Shown piece by piece: positions 1 through 10,560 of a stretch of DNA of 64,000 bases. The notes beneath the pieces are model-generated. The model saw only the letters and a program-made list of their open reading frames with translations. It had not been told where the DNA came from and made no database searches. The translations under genes were made by a program, and so were the position numbers. Numbering within the stretch: position 1 is the stretch's first letter; the number at the start of each line of letters is the position of its first letter. This stretch comes from Saccoglossus kowalevskii (lineage: Eukaryota > Hemichordata > Enteropneusta > Harrimaniidae): the NCBI RefSeq assembly GCF_000003605.2, contig NW_003158236.1, positions 63,008 through 127,007 on the forward strand. Reading direction: 5' to 3'.

Positions 1-3000
1 ACTTTACTATTTTGTCTACCACCGATGACGTTATAAGATGTCATTTTCTCTTCACGTATTACGGATTACTAGATCATAAAGTACAGAACTCATCCTTCCG
101 CAGATTACGTCATTTTCTGTATATGAGATAGTTACACTTGAATACACAGTGAGAGCGTAATCAACAGGTAGAACACATCGGGTCGTAGCGGGGCATATAG
201 CACAGCTAACATATCAACGATTTGCACAGTGCGGGATTACATCAATCGCCGGATGCCGTCAGTCTGGCGTCTCTTATCGACAGAATGAATGTCATCGGCA
301 ACGATTCAGCAGAATCTATAACACCTGCTTATTGGTATTTAGTAGCTATTCATCCGAGTGACGTGGAGGCAGTACTTTTACATCTTTTCTTACATGCAAG
401 TAATGATAAAATACGCTCTCATTAAAATGGCCGAATTGTTAAAAAAAGACATGAAACTTGTCTCGATTTGCTCGGTTCCTATGTTAGGATGTGGCACAAT
501 AAACCAGACCCAGGAGAAGTCTAAAACAATGGTTCAATTAATATTAACTGAGTCAGACGGCTCAAATAAACCTGAGTCGTACATCCATGCCCATAAACCG
601 TGCATGTACATTTATACATTTGCATAATTCATGACTACTTAATAATATGTGAATAACGTCAAATACATAAATACTATTTCTCAAAAAGTATTGATCGCTG
701 AAACTTGAGTGTACGATTTCATAAATGTTTTTTATTAACGAAATTTTGAAGTTCAAGTTTTTGTATGTTATTTTTTCTGACTGCCGGGTGCTAGTCGTCT
801 TATATGTACATAAACAATAATAACAGTGACGTCAAATCACGTGATATGTTCGCTCTTATTAATTTTATTGAGTCTACTGGTAGACTTCTTTAGACTTGTA
901 TCTCAACTCTATAGAGAGCGCTAGCTCTCCAAGCTTGCCTAGTATATGTAGCAATGTTATGCAGTCTGTGACGTTATTTTAAATTTTGCTCTACGAATAT
1001 TCGTTTCTGAATAAAGTTAATAAATAAAAAATATTGTGTTATTGTATTTTATCATTTCAAATTATCATTTGCACAGGCAAGTCCGAAATACAATTTACCG
1101 TCCGCTCGATCACGATTATTTACGTCACGAAAAAACTTCGCCGCTAGGGGGTGCAACCTATAAAAGCGTGTACTAGTATGTAATTGCCTCCTTGTTTTCA
1201 TTAATATCAACAGAATATCAAAAATAAAATAAAAATATGGTTATGGACAATTTTCATGGTGACATTATTTCGTGTATTATTATTTAAACCTTTAGTCAAT
1301 GGCTCTAGTCATGTGACGGAAAGTGAATTTTTTTTGAAAACTTTTTTAACGTTAATGTATTGCTACTTAATAATCAAAATATCCTGCGATGTGTTAAATA
1401 TGTTCAAATCCACCAAGTGCGAACAATGGGATAATGTCCCAATGATGTTTGCGTATTAAACACAGCAGAAACGTTTACAACTTGTAGTTTATATAAGTTG
1501 TTATTGAGTTCATCGTCATTGGGTTTGCTTCAGCTGCAAAGGACAGACGTCTTGAGTACATTTCATATACGCACAAGTCTACTGCATATACGGTGTATCA
1601 ATTGTACTAGCATCCAGTGAAGGTTACTTAAATCTTGGTCGTCAAATCGTTGGTTACTTCGTTTCGTTTAGTGACCTCACTATGGACAATCGGTAATATC
1701 ATGCTATGTTCAGTTCTGAGATACTCGTGGGTTGAACATAATGTAAGCGCGCCCTCAACATTGGCAAGTAAAACACTGATAATGCCACAGGTATAAATTT
1801 TAATAAAATAATATCACATGATATGGTACTGTGTTGTTTCAACCAGTGACACTAATTTGTGCCCGAATACAGATGGGCACAAATCCAATGCGCAGCTATA
1901 ATCAGTATTCGCATCTTGCTCNNNNNNNNNNNNNNNNNNNNNNNNNNNNNNNNNNNNNNNNNNNNNNNNNNAATTCTTATCGATTATAGTAATAGTAGCA
2001 CACAGCAGTTTAGTAAGTCTAATGTATCAAATCTTTGTGATTGAAACGTAATCAGTGACGTCAGATAAACATGAGAACTAGATTTACCAATCAAATGCCG
2101 AGACGATTACTAGTTATTAGCCTCGTGTTGTTTATGCGCCATGACATTTGAGGGCGGTAGAATACTTTGCAAGCGTGTTCATCACATTACTCACGCTGGT
2201 GTTGATATATTGCGATATTATTACCACAGAATTTCGATTGTTGCTTGAAATCAATAACACCTTGCAGTAGATCAAAATATATAGTAACACTTTAGGGCAC
2301 ATATTTAGTTCATGTTTGTGCGCTACGTCATCAATAACGAAATATTGTCTTTAATATCCATCACTTAAATAGTATCGCACACATGTAATTACTTGTGAAT
2401 GTCTGAACAACGTAGTTACATCTAACACGCAATTAATTTTAAATCCAGAAATATGCTTTTTTCAAAATACGCACATAATAAAAATACTTCTGCAGCATGC
2501 ACGTCGAAAATCACGTGACGAAGATATCAATTTAATTTTAAATTCATTTATACTGTAAAATTTCACGGGAGAGCGGATACTTTAATTTCAATCTTTTCTT
2601 ATAAACACAATAATCCGATTATTGTATGTGCTGATTTGACACAATGGCGATGCGTGACGTCGCTCATCGAGGTCAATGTAAGGCCAGCAACTCATGCTGG
2701 CGCCTTAATAAATCTAAATGTCGCCCTCAGTGGGCAAGACTAGATATTTCAGAGATTACATCTTTCGCAACATTTTGTTTCGTTTTGGTAGGAGTAGTAC
2801 AGATGCTAGCTACCAGCAAATAAATAAATAAATTGTATGCCATTTTGATTCGTGTTCAATTTATTGAATCTCTGACATGTGTTCATATTTAGAAGTTATG
2901 TACTCACGAATATAAATTGCATCCATAAGCAAGGTCACACATTGGGTCACAAATGAGGTCACAGATGTTATTCCCACAGTTCGTATGTTTTTTTAAATAT

Positions 3001-3374
3001 AATCACAGAATTATCGAAACACCGCTATACACAAATCACTCTATCATTGAAAATATTGTTCAGATGAAATTAACATTTTTAAATATCATTTGTTTGTGAT
3101 TTTGATAATTTACTAGGGCTTTGAAAAATAGTGTTATTTTTTCTTCACACAGTATGCGTAAATAGAGGGCGTGTGTTTAAATAGCAGTCTGATGGGAAAA
3201 TTGAGCTATACGTCATCGGTCATACGACATCCGCGTCTTTACTGTGCTATCGTTTCATTTCATTTCGGTGGAATATAGTCTTTGCATGGGGTCAGAAAGT
3301 TCGCGAACATATTTCATGAATCTTAGGCATTTACTTCCAGTAAACTTGATTTAACATAGAACTAATGTACTACA
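1..3374. other. AT-rich flank without a recognised gene
   Basis: I see short simple runs, an AATAAAGTTAATAAATAAAA string near 1010 and scattered TGACGTCA sites (about 828 and 2056), but no supported gene on either strand. Confidence 0.6.
1922..1971. other. Assembly gap (50 N)
   Basis: Run of N; exact size may be a placeholder. Confidence 1.
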
Positions 3375-3595
3375 ATGGATTTCCAATCTTATCATTCCTC
3401 GCCTTGGCTGGCTGCCTTGTATTCATGTGTATATCACCCCTCGCCTCAGACAGCTATCCAGTGTCCAGTATTTCACTTCTTCGAACCTAGTCCCGGATTG
3501 CTGTTCATCCTTCCAGTTTTTATCATACATAGCCCCGGCTGGTTGTTCGAATTCCAATCTCTGTCACACCACTCTTTACCTGACCAGTATTACAA
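3375..3595 (+). repeat. Degenerate tandem repeat of about 45 bp, about five units
   Basis: Units share TTCCAATCT or TTCCAGT, then a TATCA/GTCAC core, then a CCTCGCCT-like and GGCTGG-like part. Two plus frames stay open here because the units are C/T-rich, giving Ser/Pro/His-rich conceptual peptides that I do not consider genes. Confidence 0.4.
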
Positions 3596-4568
3596 TTTGT
3601 ATAATTTACTTTATTACACCCGTGATAGAGTCACATGGGCATGGACTGGAATCCATTCTAACACATTCTTCGACCTCACGTTTACATAGTATGTGTTCTA
3701 TGTGCTCTTTGAATATTCATTAAATATTATAGTATGCATATGTCCATAACTAAGTGGTGCACCTGTAACGCAGTATATTGTGTGGGGATGTCCACTCTCG
3801 AAAAAGGTTCTTTTTAGACGTAATTGTGGTTAAAGAAAACACAACGTTTACTATTTAAATTCACATAGAGTGTTAATGGCTTTACAGTCACATGATTGTA
3901 TCAACTCAATCTCGTTCTAAGAATGAAATCGTAAAAATTAACTACATTCGGCATCCACCAAACGATGATGTCATTAATTTCAAGATCAAATCTTTTGTTG
4001 CCGTCTGTGTCCACGCCAGGAATGGCCTAATGAAACATGTCTCATATATTAATCTTCTATATGTGCATATAGATTTTCCTCGACTGAAAGCACGAACTGA
4101 GTATCTATAATTCAATTATTTAGTTCAAATTACCCAGTATCATGGTATAGGCCTTGGGGCATAAATTCCATTGTATTCCTCAAAAGCCGCGCCTATTCAT
4201 GTTCCTATTGCCATTGATATTTCGGTTTAAATGAATTTCAGCAAATTGGACGTTGGTATTTCACTCACTGTGTTAAAATAGACGTGACACTATTTATATA
4301 AGAATACATGTTTTATTATTTTAAGTCATCTATTTAATCAAATATATCAACTAGGACATCTGTACACGCACATATTTATGTTCCACGATACAGACGGGAA
4401 TGCACGTACGTGATGTTTTACTTAGCGGCAATTCCAGGTTAACAATATTTAATAAAACTTCTCTGCATTCAATCGATAAAAGGTAATTTACTACATGGTT
4501 CATGTAAATTGTCAACATTTTTGACAATTTTTTTACAGATACTTTTGTTTAGTGCAATACTTTATATC

Positions 4569-4700
4569 CGACAGTGTAGTTGGATTTGTGCGACAATCGC
4601 ATTCGACTGTGTAGCTGGATTTGTGCGATAATCACATTCGACAGTGTAGCTGGATTTGTGCGATAATCACATTCGACAGTGTAGTTGGATTTGTGCGATA
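4569..4700 (+). repeat. 35-bp tandem repeat, 3.8 copies
   Basis: Units start CGACAGTGTAGCTGGATTTG and continue TGCGATAATCACATT. Copies differ by a few substitutions (GCTGG/GTTGG, ACA/CTG). Confidence 0.85.
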
Positions 4701-5967
4701 CGTCATTTTGGATAACCTAGTTTGATCAAGGTCGTTATATTGGTTTCATACTGTGCAGAGTGTGATCACGAATTTCGCTTTACTATGGCATAGCTCTATA
4801 ACCGAAAAGACCGCTGGTCATTGCCAGTAATTGACGAATCTATGAACGGCCAATTGTTGTTTATGTTGTCCCGTTTGATTGGCTAAGAATGATTACCATG
4901 AATGCCTTGAATATATGTGTACACTGGCCAAGTGATAGCAGTAATCAACCAATCAGCAATCGAGCCAAGCCATGATGTTACTAGTCATAATTCAACACTG
5001 TAAACTTTAAAGCAGCTGGGCTAAAATGTCAGTGTGTTCAGGAGGAGATTTTTTAAGCAGTGAAGTCTTAAAGCAGGTCTGGTTTTGATCCTCAGTGGTT
5101 AGTGTGAGCAGATGATGGGAATTAGAGAATGATATTTGGATAGAAAGAATATGTTGACGTTGTCTAGTGCTGCAAATTGAATGGAAGAAGCCAGTGCAAA
5201 AGTAGCTTATACCATGGGGTCTCGGGAGTTGTTTAGAGCCACGCTTTCACAACATTCTACTGTCCCGTGGTGTTTCCTACACATATTTATTCAGTGACAT
5301 ATTAAATTAAAATCTTTTATTCAACAGTTGTTGCTTATTGCTCATTATTGGAGTCGCAACAGTGTTCCCAGGCAACAATAGCCTACCGGGAAATCACGTG
5401 ATCGATCGTTACATTGCTAAGCAAGCGAAACTCGTGCAAAATCATTAATAAAACACAGAAACACAGCCGGTTGAATCTGATGTCATCAATGTCTCAACTA
5501 CAACTCGAATCTTGACTGTCTCACTACTATTCTTATTTTCTAGTTATGTTTAAGTATTTATGTTAAATGTTTGTTTGGAATAAACATCTATATTACCATA
5601 CGACTTCACCTGGAGACCTTTGGTTGTCATGACTCACCGGCACAATGTCGACGTAAGACATGGCACTCAGAGCAATAAATAGAATGTGCCCGTAATAATT
5701 GAACGAAAGTAGTCGAGTTCGAGGTACCCCAAGGCGAATTATGGAACGATTTGATTTTAACGATACGTCACGGCAGGCGGATTGCTTTGTGCGATAGACG
5801 TAGGATCCCAGATGCATCGATGGACAGAGCCTTGTCTATAATTAGGGGAACGTTCAAGAATTAATGTTAAAGTCAAGTACTTATTAATTAGCCGCAATGG
5901 GAAGCAATATGCAACGGAGGAATAAAGTTGTCATATTCATCTTAGAGAAAGTATCATTAGGAGACAT

Positions 5968-6169
<202 letters not shown>

Positions 6170-6548
6170 TTGGAAAGTACATCAGTAATGTCACTAAAAC
6201 TACAAGACAATAAAAAAGTAACAGTCAAATTAACAGTAAAAGATAAAAAGTGTACACAAGTTACAAAATTACATTTACAAATTAAGAGATTCACATACAA
6301 AAATACATTACAATACATCTATAATTATACTATGGGGTACAACCGTCTTATTTTAATGCAATGTTTAAAATGATTGTGGCTATGCAAAGCCAACAAGAGA
6401 TGTTACTGTCTTATAATCTATTTGTTTTTTTTATAAATTTGGCCAATGTAATATTCATTGCAATGATTTTATGTCATTTATCAGTATAATTTTGTTCGCT
6501 TCTGTTAAATTTGTGAAATCATTTATTTGCTTCCAGACGTTTTGGAAG

Positions 6549-6700
6549 CCTGCCTGTTTCGATTTCGAGGTCGTGGTTACCTAAACGGAACCGAGAGATT
6601 GACTCTCGTAGATAAATATTGTTGAATAATTTTCCATTTCAAACATTTTCTGCGGAATTGTCTATATGCCCTCAGTTTGTTTTTCCCGGGTTTGTTATTT
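6549..6700 (-). pseudogene. LINE C-terminal motif remnants (out of frame with the previous piece)
   Basis: Two short matches to the LINE protein C-terminus lie in different minus-strand frames. KPGKNKLRAYRQFRR resembles the KLRTY-x-x-FK segment and SRFRLGNHDLEIETGR resembles the R-x-R-x-GNH-x-LEIE-x-GR segment. A stop follows LEANK near 6530, about where the element's protein usually ends, leading to a 3' UTR of about 350 bases before the tail. Confidence 0.65.
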
Positions 6701-6817
6701 TTAATGTTATCGGAATTACGTTTTTTTCCAATGAGAGATGGATATTTTTCCTACGTTTTTTGTCAATTATCGTTTAGTTTTGTTATTGTAACGTCTGTGT
6801 CTATTAATTGCGTTTTA

Positions 6818-7112
6818 TTAATCATGTCTACTTGGGAAGTTATAAGCACAATACCATTTACTATTTAGGTTGCTATTTAATAACTCTGCTTCCTTCACAA
6901 ATTTGTTTAGTGTGTTCATTACTCGGTTATAGTATTTAATCATTTGTCTTTTGATACAAATATCTATTGGAAATTGAGCAAAGTCTTCATAAATTGATAT
7001 TATGGGAGTGTTTGTCCTCACTCCTAGGATGAATCGTAAAGTGTGGAGCATCTTGTCAGATTTGTAAGAGCTCTCGTCTCCCCAAATATCACTACCGCAT
7101 ACTAGTACTAGT
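6818..7112 (-). pseudogene. Fragment of LINE reverse-transcriptase C-terminal region
   Basis: On the minus strand the frame opens at the insertion boundary with LVLVCGSDIWG and continues with LRFILGVRTNT, then YEDFAQFPIDICIKRQMIKYYNRVM. In non-LTR retrotransposons the same order is seen as YGSEIWG, then F-x-K-x-ILGV-x-x-x-T, then E-x-G-x-x-P-L-x-I, then a basic helix. The frame breaks after about 98 codons. Translation in the other minus frames picks up more of the protein further along: KPGKNKLRAYRQFRR at about 6648-6692 and SRFRLGNHDLEIETGR at 6553-6600, the latter a classic C-terminal LINE motif. Frameshifts between these pieces show long decay. It makes no functional protein. The frame's own first ATG lies inside the inserted element and is not a real start. 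Confidence 0.75.
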
Positions 7113-7291
7113 GCTGTAATAATTACCGACATGTACCATTAACCGTTAATGTAACACAAATTAACCGATATTGTAATAAAAACCAATAATGTAACAAATC
7201 GCAACTGATAATGTAACACAAAATAAGTGATAATGTAATATATTTTTTGAACAACCGTTAATGCAACAAGACGGTAACCGATAATGTAATA
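7113..7291 (-). repeat. Left inverted array of TTACATTATCGGTT-like units
   Basis: Degenerate copies read on the minus strand start near 7290, 7266, 7239, 7217, 7195, 7177 and 7155, with a worn one at the edge. Units differ mainly in the CGG core and are separated by short linkers such as TTTTGTG. Confidence 0.8.
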
Positions 7292-7402
7292 ACATATTTG
7301 CAAGTTTTTTACTGTTTAGAGACGGACGGGACCAACAAATCTGATTTTTTTGCCCTTCTTCTCCGCGAAGCAGCAACTGATTTAGTGCTGTAGGCGAGTC
7401 AA

Positions 7403-8231
7403 TATTAGCGTTCGCGCACAGCTCGTTAGCACGGGGGGGGGGGGGGGCAGATACCTTAGCCTGTGTTAAGGAAACGTGCGTGAACACTCAGCACGGGCTA
7501 CGAATCGCCAAGTCCAGATGACATCTGGTCCGTTTTAAGACCCGCTCGAGATACGCTAAGCGCCCAAAACGCCATTGCATTCTATGTTCATTTGGATGAT
7601 TTACTATTACATTAATAACTATTCATTTCGGTATGTCATTTCCGGCATGACAATCAACGCGAGCACATCAAGAGATGTTGTTCCCAAGAGAAAATGAACC
7701 GACGATGAGACTCCGTGCTACTGAATTTGCTTTGGTATTGTTTTATCACCGTTGAACTTGTACCTTTCTGGTCACTGTACTGAGTAATCATAGTTGAAAT
7801 GACTGAAGATTTGTTATATTCTTAAAGGGCGGTAGTCGCGAGATATATTGCTGGTCTCATATAAACAAAGATGGCGACTTTGACCGTTGCGCAGATCAAC
7901 GAGTACAACTTGAGACGTTTCCAAACTTGAATTAGATAATTTTATGTGATTGGAAGGTAAGGAGTCGTCGGTCGTATTCAGTGCATGTCGGGCCCAGGTC
8001 AAACCTCATACTTGTAATTTCCATTTGAAGAGCGCATTAGATTGTGGGAAAATCAATGTTTATCAACACAAACGTCGTACATGCGCAACGCGACGACCAC
8101 TGCGTTTTAACAAGTGTTTTGAATTCCTCATTAGCTCGTTTTAACCCCTGATTCCTCTCGTGCGTGAACGAAATTGGGTCTATTCGATATGCAGAAATAT
8201 AAGATTAGCTTAAATCTTAGCCCGTACTACG
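7403..8231. mobile_element. Dispersed repeat, copy A (inside the array-ended element)
   Basis: This segment aligns with 16587-17073 in the same orientation. The best shared block is 7568-7672 against 16734-16837 (ends TTCCGGCATGACAATCAACG and CGAGCACATCAAG). Weaker similarity follows to 7826/16990, and both copies close with AGATTAGCTTAAATCTTAGC. Copies of the imperfect palindrome TTAGCCCGTGCTAA (or TTAGCACGGGCTAA) occur near both ends: 7426-7435 partial, 7456-7469 diverged, about 7490-7500 and 8218-8231. Copy A carries about 330 extra bases (7827-8157) and a run of 15 G (7433-7447). No transposase is seen. Non-autonomous DNA transposon is an inference. Confidence 0.6.
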
Positions 8232-8267
8232 TGTAGCGTGGACATTATTACTGTTTTTAGGGTGGAC

Positions 8268-8309
8268 GGACGTTTCGGCCAGGACGTTTCAGCCCCGGAT
8301 ATTTCGGCC
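8268..8309 (+). repeat. Three degenerate GGACGTTTCGGCC units
   Basis: Units at 8268-8280, 8282-8294 and 8297-8309 vary as GGACGTTTCGGCC, GGACGTTTCAGCC and GGATATTTCGGCC. This motif is a familiar short dispersed tandem in marine invertebrate genomes, by recall. Confidence 0.7.
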
Positions 8310-9968
8310 AAGGGTGGAAAGCGAAAATATTTGATTACAGTGGCGTTTTATTTTGGCGTGTTTGGCTATCATAGAGACGAACACCTGTACTATAGTATCG
8401 ATATTCACATGTACTCGTCGCTATAAATGTCTGAACATTTCCTTCCACCATGTTGACAATCCAAAACGATAGCTTCAACTTATTTCCTGTTTTGTAACAC
8501 GGTGTATGCGCATAGCCCCATATGGTCCGTCTGAGAATCGAGAAGTGTTAAGTTAGTATACATCCAACAACTATCTCATCGGAAAAGATCGATCTTGGGT
8601 CGATATTTAGAAAAGAATCCATAGGGAAAAATTTAAACTATGCAATTTAACGCGTTAAGTTATTATCCAATCGCAGCTGTGAATTCACATAGCACGAATC
8701 GATTTATTATCTTTACAATTGCTACGCAGTAGTGGCATTTATGTCGTCAGTTATTTAGTGATGTTCCTCATTTCGTAGCATGCCCGTAGCCAGGAATTTG
8801 CTTGCGGGGTTCTTTTGAAAATTAAACTTTCTGAAATGGCATTTCCTGCTTTTTTGAGAGGATTTCAAAGGACACTCACATAACTGCTTTAGTTTCTGTG
8901 CGTGCCGTGATCACTTCCTTCTCCGAACGTTTTACTGGCTTTGATACCACATTCAATGTGTATTCGACCACCGACAAGAAAACTGAATGCTTTACAACGC
9001 TCTTGTATTTGAAATGCTTATCCTCCTAGAAATGGGTGAAATCACATCATGCCCAGCGGCAGGCTTTATATGACATGAGAGTATCGGCAAAGGGTATTTT
9101 CGTAACCTGTATTCAATTGTGTTTATTTTCGTAATGATGTAATTTAAAGCGAAAGGGTCGCCACCTGCGCACGCGCGGGAATTGAGTCCCAAGCGACGAT
9201 AACAACACACGCAAAAAACGCAAAGACTCATGGGTAGACGCTTGTTTGTAAACATTGACACGCTATGGTCATCTGACGCATGTGCAGGTGACGCCGTACT
9301 TGCAAGGTGCGAGTTATAATTGGTAAATGAATATAAATGCGCGTATGAGTTAAAACCACATGTAAATACATAAAAATTCGCTATTATATTAGTAAATATA
9401 TTTACACTCATTAATTAAATCTAAATATATGTATTATATTATATATATAACTGCAGGAATATAATATAATGTAGGATATAAAACATGGGTGTGGTCGAAA
9501 CTATTTTCGGAGTGGCGAATGGTGGCCGACTCCCGCCCACCGTATATTTCATACATATTACAATTATCTTATTGACATTATCTGTTGTTGGAAGTCACGG
9601 GATCCTCTGAAATACTGATACTAAAGGTCATATTGCAGAAACTATCAGTAAATAAAAATAATACATTTATAAACAAATACAACAACCTAGCAATATCACG
9701 AGCACCTCTGTTTGTGCGTATCTTGGCGAGTGTACGCGGAAGTTCAACATACAAACACTAGTTTGCATGTGATTTATAAATGTTATTATAAATGATAGAC
9801 ATCATTTTGTCTGACGTATACGTGTCGCATTATTTTTTTGTAGTTCAACTATTCTATTGTTTTACTAGAATAAATGTGAAAAAGTTGTCTCTTCTAGTTC
9901 CCTCCTATTGATAATTCCACAAACATCTCAAGAATGATCTCGTATCATAAAAAAATAATCGGAAAAAA

Positions 9969-10187
9969 TACATTACATTGTCAGTTATTTTGTGTCACAT
10001 TATCGGTTGAAAAATCAATCTAATACATTATCGGTTATTTTGTGTTACATTATCGGTTGCCATTTTTGTTACATTATTGGTTGCGAGTTGTTACATTATC
10101 GGGTTTTATTACAATATCGGTTAATTTGTGTTACATTATCGGTTAATAATACAATATCAGAAATTTATTACATTATCGGGTCCAACA
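9969..10187 (+). repeat. Right inverted array of TTACATTATCGGTT-like units
   Basis: About ten units appear on the plus strand with spacing of 15-25 bases. The most faithful copies (TTACATTATCGGTTG or TTACATTATCGGTTA) are at about 10044 and 10131. The open frame through them (LHYRL/YIIG repeats) is a translation of the array, not a gene. Confidence 0.8.
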
Positions 10188-10193
10188 ACTAGT

Positions 10194-10271
10194 CTAATTA
10201 ATTTATCGAAGTGGAACGACATTGTCTTTAAATGCAGATTAGATTTATCGTCAACTTTTTCTTTCACAAAC
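10194..10271 (-). pseudogene. Upstream part of the split LINE coding region
   Basis: On the minus strand this reads KEKVDDKSNLHLKTMSFHF then DKLIRLV, ending at the ACTAGT that flanks the inserted element. Joining it to 7112 across one ACTAGT gives HFDKLIRLVLVCGSDIWG, which has the spacing of the family consensus (LFDKLI-x-PVLLYGSEIWG). Upstream it runs into the perfect 45-bp tandem repeat at 10272-10460, which has either expanded inside the relic or replaced part of it. Confidence 0.65.
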
Positions 10272-10460
10272 ATGGAGACATTGTGTGAACCTCCTATACC
10301 TGCCATATACTCAGTGATGGAGACATTGTGTGAACCTCCTATACCTGCCATATACTCAGTGATGGAGACATTGTGTGAACCTCCTATACCTGCCATATAC
10401 TCAGTGATGGAGACATTGTGTGAACCTCCTATACCTGCCATATACTCAGTGATGGAGACA
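10272..10460 (+). repeat. Perfect 45-bp tandem repeat, 4.2 copies
   Basis: The unit begins ATGGAGACATTGTGTGAACC and ends CATATACTCAGTG. Four copies are identical, followed by nine bases of a fifth. Because 45 is a multiple of three, both strands stay open and give 15-residue peptide repeats. Identity of all copies points to recent expansion within an otherwise decayed LINE relic. Confidence 0.9.
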
Positions 10461-10560
10461 GGTCAAAGTATAGCATCGATGGAAATGTACAACTGTGCCT
10501 TAATGCGTTGTAATGTCTTAACTCTAAATAGTTTATCGTCTAAACTCTGTCTTAAACTCT

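Larger units (their letters stand above)
7113..10187. mobile_element. 3.07-kb element with long inverted tandem-array termini, flanked by ACTAGT
   Basis: Both ends are arrays of a 14-16 bp unit around TTACATTATCGGTT. The left array (about 7113-7291) holds about eight units in minus orientation and the right array (about 9969-10187) about ten in plus orientation, so together they form long terminal inverted repeats. The order of variant units matches between the arms (for example the TTTTATTACAATATCGG unit followed by TTAATTTGTGTTACATTA). The right arm has about 15 extra terminal bases. ACTAGT abuts both ends (7107-7112 and 10188-10193) and is the probable target duplication. I recognise no transposase in the 2.7-kb interior, so it may be non-autonomous. 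Array-type inverted ends recall Foldback-like elements, but a 6-bp duplication does not fit the 9 bp known for Drosophila FB. Superfamily unknown. Confidence 0.7.

Noticed and set aside
5215-5620. Possible LTR ending near an AATAAACATC string
   Set aside because: No TG...CA borders, flanking duplication or partner copy could be established.
8992-9411. 139-residue minus-strand frame inside the array-ended element, a candidate transposase
   Set aside because: No DDE, RVE, zinc-knuckle or HUH-type motif is visible and the composition is unremarkable. It looks like a chance frame.
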